A stretch of DNA of 64,000 nt from Bilabrum cf. latius (taxonomy: Eukaryota; Bigyra: Bicosoecida; Bigyra; Bicosoecida). The notes beneath the pieces were generated by a model. That model ran no database searches, was not told the origin of the DNA, and worked only from the letters and a program-made list of their open reading frames with translations. Where the stretch lies: NCBI GenBank assembly GCA_965178125.1, contig OZ237744.1:310001-374000 (forward strand), read 5' to 3'. Positions within the stretch are counted from its first letter, which is position 1. Each line of letters begins with the position of its first letter. The translations under genes and the position numbers were made by a program. This document shows positions 49,601 to 59,026 of this stretch, in pieces.

Positions 49601-52600
49601 CCCGTATCTATGGTGAGGCTGTCAGCACGGCCCACCAGGGTTCTGCAGGCAGCAATTTTGGTCCTGGATCGCTGCTAGATGCCGCTTCGACGCGAGAAGC
49701 ACGAATGCTGCAGTGGATCAAGCATCACGACAATGCAGTCAGCAATGATGAGGATGGGCCTGGCGCAGTCTAGCCTGACGACGAGAAGACGTTCCAGGCT
49801 GCGGGCGACGAAGAAACCAAAAGGACTTTAGGAATGGTCTCTCATAGCGAGTCACCGCGGCGAGGCATGTGTGAGCAGGTGAGCTGCGGGTGCGGTCCCG
49901 GGAGGAGCATGCCCTCTTCGACAGAGCGGTACGATACCACGGCAGCTGACTTGAGGTAGGAGCAGCTAGATTCGTGCATCGAGTTGTGCGGTGGATCACG
50001 AGAAGCGGGTATCGAGCTGCTCACGAGGATTGGGGCAGCCGGAAATTCAAGCCTCTCATCACTTGGCGAGAAGGTCGCGAAGGCAGCAGAAGAGGTCCGC
50101 ATTAGCCACGGCATTATCCCGGAGGGAGGCGCAGTGGCAGCAGCCATGGCGACAGTTCCAAGTGCTGTGGATACATTGCTCCCGCCGGGGCTTTTGCTGA
50201 GCGGACCGCGCACCGATGGCTCAATTGCATGCCCGCCAGAGTATGGAGTCGTGGGTCCAGGAGCAAGTCTTGGATTTTGCGGCATCTCCTTGAATCACCA
50301 TTCATACATGGCACTCATGCTGTCTGGAACAGGCAATGGAGACTCTGTTGAGTACAATGATGATTTGGCGTCAGATGGTGTCGCTGCGCAACAGACTTCT
50401 CAAGTTGCACCCGATGCCTTGCCAAGCCCAACCGTTGTGCCTATGCTGGTATTTCGAGTCATTGACACTGGCGCAGGACTCGCACGAGATCCAGCTGGCA
50501 GCAGCAAGAACGAGCTATTCTCTGCATTTGTGACGAGAGAGGTATCTGCCCCTGAAAATTCTCAAGATCAAGCATGGATTCGCAGCGATAATGAACAGAT
50601 TGGAATCGGAAGCGAAGCGCGGGATGACAGTGCTGTCCCATTTGCAGTTGGGTCTACTTCAGGTGTCTCAAACGAGCGGTCTACCCGATTCAATCCGACA
50701 GCACCGGATGGAAGCGCTAGTTCCGTAGCCAAGCAGAAGGGTTCTGGGCTCGGGCTAGCCATGGCTGAAGAGCTGACCAAGCAGATGGGAGGGACCATCG
50801 GGCTTGGTGCTGAGTAGAGGAAGAAGAGGACCGTGCTGGAGGTGTCGCTGCCGCTGCGGCCGCCCTGGCGCGTGGTTCGCAGGATGGAGACAGGGGCCGC
50901 GAGCAAACTGCGCAAGGGCACCTGCTTGATGTGGGAGCAGCGGCTGCGGCAAGAGATGCAGGCTATTGGTCGTGCATGTGAGCTGTTGTCACAGGGAAAG
51001 ACTGATGCTGCCCTAGCCGAGTGCTCGTGCGCTGCAATTGCAGGGAGAGAAGCCTTTGGTCCATATTCAGCCATTGGCGTGGAGCAGCGGCAGCCTACTA
51101 CTCGTAGGAGTGTTTCATCGGATGAAGGCATTCTTGCAGCTAGCACAATGCCAGTCGAGCACACCACTGCAAACAGAAGGTCTTGCCGAAGTCCGACAGC
51201 AAACTAGGGTATCGGCGAGGGCCTACATCGTCGCCTTGGCGACAGCACCGCTTCGAAGAATGCCACGTCATCGTTCTCCCTTCGGGTTGGCTCGATTGAG
51301 CCGAGCTCTAGGACGGGAAATTGTGCGCCAGGCATCACCAATGATGCAACCCATGCTCCTGATCGAGAGCTTGAACGACGGCCGGGCGAGACACCGTTCG
51401 ATGACCCAGTCAACCGCCCAGCTTGCGTGTCAAGCAATGCAAACCACGACAGGAGTCTCCAAAGCAGCGAAGGCAAAAGATACTCAAGGAGGGACACCCA
51501 GGTGCTCAGGGCGCTTGAGGAAGTGCGCTCGTCCACACGAGCCGAATGCACAGCAGGGGCTGAGGCATGCCTCGTGAATACTCTCAAGAGTGTCTCCGCC
51601 CTGGACTAGAGCAGGCTTTCGGCAATTTTGCTGCACATGCGGTCATTTTCGGGTCAGTTTGATGCTGCGTCTCGTCGTAGTGAAGCTGGCAATGCCGATG
51701 AGTCTGTTTAGACCTCTGACCACCAGCGACGGGACATGTCGACGGAAGGCAACCTTCAATCACTTACGACTCCGTCGAGGCTGCTCTACAGCCAAGGACT
51801 AAGTCATAGGTCTATTGGCGACTTGTGTGATGACACGCATGCCTGGGGAGATGTTCCTACCGAGCCAGTCGTAGTACCCTCTTCCGCACGAGCGAGAGCC
51901 AGGCCAGCAGCCTCCGCGAAGGTTCAGCACTCGCATCCCAATTCTGTTGTAAGTTGCTCAGATAAGGGTGGTATAGGCAACACAACTGACCAAGGTTGCA
52001 TGCAGTCGCACGATGGCTGCATCGTCGAAGAGGCAGCAAGGGAGCTCGTGCTGCCGTATACCCGAGGCCACAGGGACAGTCGCACCGCAGCGCAAGGGGC
52101 GTACAGTCGCACCGCAGCGCAAGGGGCGTCAATCTTGCCTAGAATTGCCGGCAATGCGGGAGTGTCGTGTGTTGAGGCCGACGTTACCGCCCTCGGTGCA
52201 ACGGCTCAAGTACTGCGACGTGCTTTTGAACGCGGGATGCACAGTGCTGAGGTGGGCGACTCTTTGGCCTGCAGCAACACATCCGGACCCGCAGATTTCC
52301 AGGCGCGGGATCCTCGATCCAGGTCAATGCCGGGAAGAGATGCCTCTCTGTCGGCGGGTGGATAGGAGGGGTGTCGTTCATTGGATTCTGCATTGCCTTT
52401 AGCAGGGGATTCAACCAGCGGTCCTCTCTCTGGCCTCCACGTTCTCGTGGTGGACGACGAGCGAGCCCTCAGGCGCATGGCCTCGCGCATGTTGACTAGA
52501 CTAGGCGCCACATGCGAGGAGCTAGAGGACGGAGAAGAGTGCGAGGCCGTGCTAAAGAGTAAGGGCCAGCTTCCGGGATCATATGCGGCTGGAACGAGAG

Positions 52601-53292
52601 CACTAGGTTGCGACCACGGCGCTTCCGAGGCCGGTCCTCAATTTGATGTTATCCTTTCGGACATTGTGATGGTGCACTCGAGAGGCACAGACGTCTGCAA
52701 GCACCTCCTTGAGCTCGGATGCAGGGTGCCCATCTTCGCCATGACCGCCAACCACGATGCTTGGAACCTGCCAGAGTACAGAGCCGCCGGCTTCTACGGC
52801 ATTCTGCCCAAGCCATACTCCCAGAGTCAGCTACTGCAGAAGCTCGCAGATCTCCGAGGCAGTGGTACCATTGAAGCAGTCAGAGCAGAGCAGCAGAGGT
52901 GGGCTAGAAGCGGATCTGTGGCTGTGCAAACGGTTGAGGATCTATGGGCAAACAGGGACAGGCAACTGTACCCTGGCAGCGGCGAGACGGCCCGACATCG
53001 CAGTAAGAGCGGCCCATCGTACAGCAGGGGGTCGCCTCGAAGGGCTATTTCGGGCGTGTCTGGGCAGCAGCCAATCAAAGATCTGTTGGCTGGCGAACGA
53101 GCTGGTGGTGAGTCTGGCCCACTCGACAGAGGGCCCAGGCCAACGCGTCTGGAGCTGTCCACAATGTAGCCTGCATTCGCAACTCAACGGAGTGAATCAA
53201 TTCGGACCTCAACATCTGCACCCCCGGATGCACGATCTCGAAAAGATCGTCGCGTCGTGAAACGAAGGGAAAAGAGGAAGCAGGAGACGTGA
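46648..53292 (+). CDS. CHASE-domain hybrid histidine kinase with receiver domain, about 2125 aa
   Basis: A membrane sensor kinase. Order: TM (WLIAVASGCLLVSVIITMA), an extracellular CHASE-like region (RPRRALPLTMVGDF, NVIGLDLSTNLPRYQAM, GVLVTAPVYS), TM (LIPIVFGGLMTVAVTALVAV), a linker helix, H-box VVHEQRNPLHL (about H647), and N-box RITQILANGLTNAAKF joined across a clear 104-bp intron (49378-49481). The G-box is DTGAGLARD, followed by a long insertion and GSGLGLAMAEELTKQMGG. A receiver domain closes the protein: VLVVDDE, ILSDIVM with phospho-acceptor about D1916, MTAN, and LPKPYS. About 500 disordered residues separate kinase and receiver. The stop is TGA 53290-53292. The 5' end is inferred: exon 1 46648-46654, donor GTACGT, acceptor CTGCAG ending 46817. 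ATG 46617 with acceptor at 46779 is an alternative. Confidence 0.88.
46734..46774. repeat. 24-bp-period direct repeat near the kinase 5' end
   Basis: The 17-bp sequence acccgagcaaatgctgc occurs at 46734-46750 and 46758-46774, inside the inferred first intron of the histidine kinase gene. Confidence 0.8.
52078..52131. repeat. 27-bp in-frame tandem duplication in the histidine kinase gene
   Basis: Two consecutive 27-bp copies (52078-52104 and 52105-52131) encode a repeated SRTAAQGA unit in the disordered linker before the receiver domain. Confidence 0.88.
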
Positions 53293-53411
53293 TGCCGAGT
53301 ATTAGTTGTATGCCTGAAGAGCTCATCACAGGCCTGCCAGGACGTGCGCGCGGCGAGGGTTGCGGTTGTGCTACTTCTTGCCTTTTCATGTGAATCCAAA
53401 TCGTGTATCGC

Positions 53412-55625
53412 TCAATTGATGTCCAGCAATGACCCAGCAAACATGCCATAGTCACCCCGCTAGACCTGTGTGATGGATCGGCGCCTGCACCTCCAGCACC
53501 ACTGGGACACCTGCAACACGCCTCCCACCACGTGCTGCATCCTCTCGGCGCAGCGCCGGTTGCAGTGCACACAAGGCACCGCGCTGATCTCTCTCCTCCT
53601 CTCATATTCCAGTCTTCGGTGCACGTGCATGCGTGCATATGTCCCCTTCCAATCGGTGTCCTTGGGTGTCCTCCGGCAGTCCCGGGGCATCTTTGCGACC
53701 AGCTGACCCGCGGACGCGCTGAGCAGCTGCTCGGTGCTCGGCTTGAATCGATCCGATCCTACGATCCTCGGAGAGGCACCCGCCCTCTGCGGTCCAGACT
53801 GGGCATGACCCGAACCCACTCCCGCACCCATACCTGCACCACGAGGTGCCTCCCCTCCTGCACACACGCTTGGTTCTGTGCTACTTCCAACCGTATGTTC
53901 AATAGACTTCGATTGATCCGAAGTCTTCGACCTTTCCGTCGACTGGATTGAGCCCTCCAGCACAAATGGTCGGGACCGGATCAGCGAGGTTGGTGCAGCT
54001 GGAGAGACTGCCTGGCGCCCACTGGCAGATCCAGCGCTCTACTGAACGCCTGTTCTGGCAACAGATGAAGTCTATCTTGAAGAGCCTATCGCCGGTGGCT
54101 GATAAGCTCCTGAGATGACTGGCACAACTGGTTCCAACCCTGCCTTGTCTGCGACTGCCGGAGATTTGGACGGCGACAATGATACTGATGACGACGATGA
54201 TGATGATGACGTCCACTATGTACTTGGCACTACAACGGATGCTCTCGTGCTTTGGTCGAGTGCTTGCAACTCGCCCTTGCCCGCATCCCAAGCAGTCCTT
54301 GCTCCTGGAAGCGGCACGCGCTGAGCTGCCCGAGACGCCTCGGGGAGGCTTCCTGAAGAGGAGCGCACCTGGGACTGACTGGAAACAGCAAGGGGATTCG
54401 CTGCGATCTTTGGCCCGGTATCGTCTGCGCTGTCGTCGCCACCGTGCAATGCACCCAGACCCGCCTCTGGATCCACTGCACTCGTGAAGCACGAAGAGCT
54501 CCAACCCTGGAAATCGCCACTTTCACTCTCCTTTTCCATCCCGTTCTTTGTCGCATCAGCCTCATCGTCGCCATTAATACCGCCGTATGAAAACGAAGAC
54601 GAGTTCCTCCAGCCCTCGCACGGCTCGGGGTAGCTGCCCCTGAAGAAGTCCCTTGCCACCATGCGCACCCACACCGGGTTGGAACTCGTGGGGCCGCACA
54701 GCGCCCTGCATGACCCAGCCACGGAGCACGCGTCCCTGTAGGAGAGCGAGAGCAGCAGGCGGTGCAGGAGAGTGGGCCTGCAGACAAGCTTCGACAGCTG
54801 GCTGCCTCGCTGGAGATTCGGTGCCTGCCGCGCGGCAACTGCTGGTCCTTGACGGCTACTAGTATCGGAAGGAACGCTGCCAGCTGGCCGATTCTGGTCT
54901 CCTCCAGCAGTCGCTTTGAAATCTGCTCCAGGCTGCCCCTTCTCTGCAGCCAATCCCAGTGGCAGTGGCAGTGGCAGTGGCGGTAAATGCTGCGTAGACT
55001 GGGCCACCGGAACAACGCCGAGGGCGCTGTGGCTCGGCTCCGTGGCAGCTTGACGAGTGCCCAACACGGGTACATCTAAAGGTTTTGGTATAGTCTCCTC
55101 CGATACTACAATGGTTAGGTCGTCCGTGCTTGCATTTGCTCGGGCACTCGACATGTCGCGGCCAGTGCGGCTGCCTATGCTTGGCAGCAAGGCAGACGTG
55201 TCGATGTCGTCTTCTAAGTCACGCAAAAATGCAGTCATGCGATCATCCAGTGATGCATTCGCGATAGCTGCAGGTAGGACAGCGCGGAGAACTAGGCCGG
55301 CGATCAGAATGGTCTTGGTCCGTAGCGAGAAAGCTGCTTGGACTGCCGCATGCGACATCGCCCTACGAGTCGCACCAGAGTTCTCTCCTCTATCACCAAG
55401 CCGAGACTCCATGACATTGTAAATTTCAGTTGCAATACACTCTTCCCTATTGCTATGTGCGAACCTTTCAGCCATGTCGGAACCACCAGACGTAGACTTG
55501 CACTTGTCCTTAAATCGTTCGATACCAGTTGCAAGAGCCTGCCTCAAGACTCGAACGACCCGAGAACGATGCTAGCGAGTACTATCATTGCCCTCTTCTG
55601 GTCTAGCACGCTTTGAACCGATCAT
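53412..55625 (-). CDS. F-box-like protein, 737 aa
   Basis: A probable SCF ubiquitin-ligase substrate adaptor. ATG 55625 gives a basic start (MIGSKRARPEEGNDSTRQ). The F-box-like helix block lies near residues 284-335: LVCRPTLLHRLLLSLSYRDA, then SVAGSCRALC and NPVWVRMVARDFF. The phrase DTDWKGTYARMHVHRRLEYE near residue 640, a typical post-F-box helix, is displaced by a long Ser/Gly/Pro-rich insertion. A Cys/His cluster (CVHCNRRC, later CWRC) lies near the end; a zinc site is possible but not shown. TAG codons occur throughout and the stop is TGA 53414-53412. A GGCAGT hexanucleotide run near 54960-54980 encodes a Pro-Leu repeat. The gene ends 119 bp from the convergent histidine kinase stop. Confidence 0.72.
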
Positions 55626-55975
55626 GCTGGTCACAAGGCGTGGAAGCCGAAATTGCATCTCTTGGCTGGCGCGGCAGTGCCCTGCATTTTTCTTGTGCCG
55701 CGGCGGTGCACGGTTGCAGGTCACACTGTGGCACTCCGATTGAGTGTCACATCACAGTGGGGGCCCGTTGTCAATGCCGATAATTCAACTTAACGTAGGA
55801 AGTTACTGGAATCAATCAAGATCGGTTCAATTTCCACCCGAATGTCTTGTGCAGAGGCACTGGAGCACCCAGCAGGTGCGACAACAAGCACGCTCTGCGC
55901 CTGCTGGACTACAATGAGCGTCAAGCATTGGACTCCCAACCCAATTCAGCCCAAAGCCATCGAGTGCAAGCACGC
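55626..55975. other. Spacer between the MGST3 3' end and the F-box gene 5' end
   Basis: No supported gene. It holds the MGST3 3' UTR and the F-box promoter. Confidence 0.5.
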
Positions 55976-56799
55976 TCAGATGGAAGGCAGCTTGGGTACC
56001 ACGCCCATGTGCCCCAGCGAGCCGGCCACCGTGCCCACCAGCAGCCCTAGGATGCTCAAGACCCAGAAGCCTCCGTTGTACCGGGCGGGGGCGCCCTTCT
56101 CAGAGCGGTACCCGCGGGCGTACAGCTCCCTCCCGGCGATGAACACCACGCCAAGCCCAGCGGAGATTTTGGGGAAGAAGACGCCGCTGCTCAGCAGCAG
56201 GAACAAGGCGGGGGGCAGGATCTCCAGGTAGTTCTGGTGCCTGCGGACCTTGATGATCAGGTAAACGCAAATAAATCTCAGAAATTGATAAGAGCAGCTA
56301 TGGTGCAGTTTACGGATCAGCGTATCGATGATGCCATGGGTGAACTGGAGGAGGAAGGAATGCCTTTGCGCTACTCACGCGCGCTGTGCGTTGTTGATCA
56401 GCAGGTAGTCCTTCATGGATAGAAGCTGTCCATACTTGCCTGCAATCGAAATTACTATCACTGGTTAGAAACATGGGGCTTTTGATGAAGGCTATTTGGT
56501 ATTGGCATGGATGACGGCTTTTGAAGGGGTCGCGGAAAAACCCGAACTTGGACCCGTCACAAAACAAAACTCTTACCCTGGCCCATGTCTGGGTAGCCGT
56601 TCTTGTCAATATCAGACTTAGTTATCTTGTTGTGCTCCTCGTTGAGCTGCTTGTATTCCTCAGTCTTGCGGAATGAGGAGTCGGGCCCGAACACCTTTTT
56701 GCGAGCACCTCCGACTGCTACCCCCTGAATCACCGAATGCACGCAAATAGCAGCGCCAGTGAGAACTGCGTAAAGAATGAGAGGATAGGTGCGAGCCAT
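55976..56799 (-). CDS. MGST3: Microsomal glutathione S-transferase 3 (MAPEG), 182 aa, two introns
   Basis: An integral-membrane MAPEG enzyme conjugating glutathione to lipophilic substrates in the ER or outer mitochondrial membrane. Exons on the minus strand: 56799-56577, 56439-56379 and 56240-55976; introns are 137 and 138 bp with GTAAGA and GTGAGT donors. Spliced blocks: N-terminal TM (YPLILYAVLTGAAICVH), ARKKVFGPDSS, NNAQRAHQNYLEILPPALFL (the MAPEG signature with QRAHQN), GVFFPKISAGLGVVFIAGRE, YARGYRS, and a C-terminal TM (FWVLSILGLLVGTVAGSLGH). The chain is about 30 aa longer than typical MGST3, from a charged segment before the QRAHQN exon. The gene contains no TAG codon and ends at TGA. 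Confidence 0.94.
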
Positions 56800-57168
56800 G
56801 CCAACTTGTTCCGAATTGTCCTACCAGCTCAACTCCAAAGTCCACGTGGCGCAAACAACTACGCATTCAGTTCAAGTGTCATGTTTTTGCACGGTTTTCG
56901 CCATGTGCGCCTCACGAACATAACCAAAGTCACCTGCAAAAAGCTGGCTTGCAGGGGATCCAGCCATTGTCTTCTTGGATCTTGAAAAATGTGCAAATAA
57001 GGACAAGGATGTCGACCGAACCCATGGAACGTTCGGTTCGATCCACTCACCCTTTGAAGTTTGAACCGGGATCTTAAACCAGAATTCCTTCCTTCCTTCC
57101 TTCCGGGAATCACCCGAAACGATGAGATCATGATGAAATCGCACATTGTACACAAGTGTTCGATCCGA
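56800..57168. other. Spacer upstream of MGST3, with a GAACGTTC palindrome
   Basis: No supported gene. It holds a GAACGTTC palindrome at 57027-57034, followed at once by GGTTCGATCC. A ccttccttccttcc microsatellite lies near 57088-57101, and another TTCGATCC near 57159-57166. Confidence 0.55.
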
Positions 57169-58899
57169 TCACCCTCGCTTCTCCTCCACCGCCGATCCCG
57201 ACGCAAACGGCAGCGTCACCCCCCGCTCTAGCGCGCCCGCCACCCGCAGCCGGTCCGTCCCGCCCCTCCGCAGCAGCTCCAGCCTGGCCTACTCCACCAT
57301 CTCCGCCTGTCTCGTCCTGTCGGCCCGCATGATGGACGACTCCACAGGGGCCAGCAGCCTCCTAGACCCGGAGTACAGCGCCATCGTGCCAGCTGCAATC
57401 AGGGCGGGGAAAGCCACCATACCAAGGAACAAGGCAGGCGCTCGCTTCCGGGCCAGGTACGCCCCGCCGGAGAACAGCACCGCACTCGTCACAGGGATCG
57501 CCACGTCAGACAGCAGCGAATCGGACGGGGGCCGCACGAGCTCTTTGGCCCTGGTCACGGGCACTCGCCCGAAGCGAACACAGACGCCTGCGAGCAGGTG
57601 CTCGTCCACGAGAGCGAGCACTCTGCCTGTCCCTTGCGCCTGCAGGCGAAACGCCACGATTTCTTCCCTCTCCCTGGCATCCACGAGCTGCGCGGCGGTT
57701 TCCCAGGGGCACTTGCTTCCTCCCGTGGCTCGCATCGCAGAGCGGGCGTGCTCCAAGGAGGGACCCAGCGACCTGGTCTGCCCCAGCCACGCCTCGTCCA
57801 CGATCCTGGGCTTCTCGATGGCGTCAGCTGCTCGTTGGAAGAAGGCCTCCACGTCACTGGCACTGTCCCGCGCGGCAAGTGCTCGCATGGCGTCTGTACC
57901 GATCCGGAGGGAAACTGGTTTGCGGTCGTTAGGCTGCGTGGTGCCTGCACCGGTTGGGAGGCTCTCGCCTTCGACTGCGTCCTCGTCCTCGTCCTCGTTG
58001 CCATTGTCAGCACTGGACACTTTTGCCTTCAGTTCTTCCTGTGCTCTTTTCGTGCGGTCTGTGGCCACTGCGCCCACCTTCCGGATGACGGTTGCAACCT
58101 GGGACCGATCAGCGGTTGCAACCGCGGCTGCGGCGCGGAGCACCTGCTTCCAGCCGCCCAGGATCTCCTTGGCGCCGAGCAGCGTGTCTACGAGGTTCAC
58201 GAACGTTCGCGTTCGGATCCTGCCGATGGCTTCGTGCCTCTCGAGGGGAAGCACCCTGCCAGACACGGGGGGCTCCACGGTCGTCGTGTAGGCCACTTTC
58301 AGGGCGTCCTGGAGGTCTTGAGCGAGCAGCTCCGGCGGGAGCACTTCTTCTTCCAGCTGATTCGATTTCTTAATGTCTTCTCTGACGCGTCGCAGGCGGG
58401 GAGTCTCGAGGGCGATGCCACCGGATGGCATGCCGGTCTGCACCGGGTCCCTAGATAGCATCGCAATCCCGCGCTGCCACTGCCCGAATAAGACCGTATC
58501 AGCCAGCACCGGCAAATTTGCTGCCGACGGTTCCACCTCATCCCGAACAAAATCTTCGGGTAGCACTGAAAAATAGGTTCGACGGTCAGGAAACCTGTGC
58601 CTCAACCGCCGTCGTGAGGACTGCAGGCCTACCGTGCCTGGCCGCTCATCTCTGATAATCTCAGCTACGAGCTCCCTTGCAGCAATACTTTTAATTGTAC
58701 CATCGGTATACTGAACCTTAGATGCATCACAAAGCCCAACCACTTTGAATGAAGCATGCTCAGATGTCCACTGTGCTGAGGCAATATCCAAGTGAGCGAC
58801 TGTCGGCTCTGCACGCGGCGCATGGCTATTATCTGCCCTCTATGCGTCACTAGGAGCTTCACCACTAACGTCGTTCTGCTTCGAAGCGCTGGATCCCAT
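57169..58899 (-). CDS. Protein of unknown function with two C-terminal TM segments, 576 aa
   Basis: I do not recognise the family. ATG 58899 gives MGSSASKQNDVSGEAP. The N-terminal block FKVVGLCDASKVQYTDGT, IKSIAARELVAEII and RTYFSVLPEDFV looks like a small beta-rich domain. The middle is helical and charged, with an acidic insertion (NGNEDEDEDAVEGE). A hydrophobic hairpin near residues 478-520 (VAIPVTSAVLFSGGAYLA and ALFLGMVAFPALIAAGTMAL) suggests membrane insertion by two TM helices, followed by a short basic tail. TAG codons lie at 58842-58840 and 57291-57289; the stop is TGA 57171-57169. The gene is divergent from the HDAC gene, with 127 bp between ATGs. Confidence 0.8.
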
Positions 58900-59026
58900 A
58901 GCTAGACGATTTGTTGTGCATTTTGCATCGCTGATTTTGGCGGTTCCAACCAGCCATTCCGCGTGTAGTGCAACCTTCGAGATACTGCGCGCAGAACTGT
59001 TCGACGCGCGTAATTACTGTAACGCA

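Noticed and set aside
57020-57170. Possible tRNA gene because of GGTTCGATCC and TTCGATCC (B-box-like) sequences.
   Set aside because: No pairing acceptor stem, D-arm or anticodon arm can be laid out around either copy.
57146-58291. A 381-codon plus-strand ORF, Ser/Arg/Ala-rich.
   Set aside because: Antisense shadow of the two-TM protein gene; no recognisable domain, whereas the minus strand has a coherent protein with TMs and a clean ATG-TGA span.
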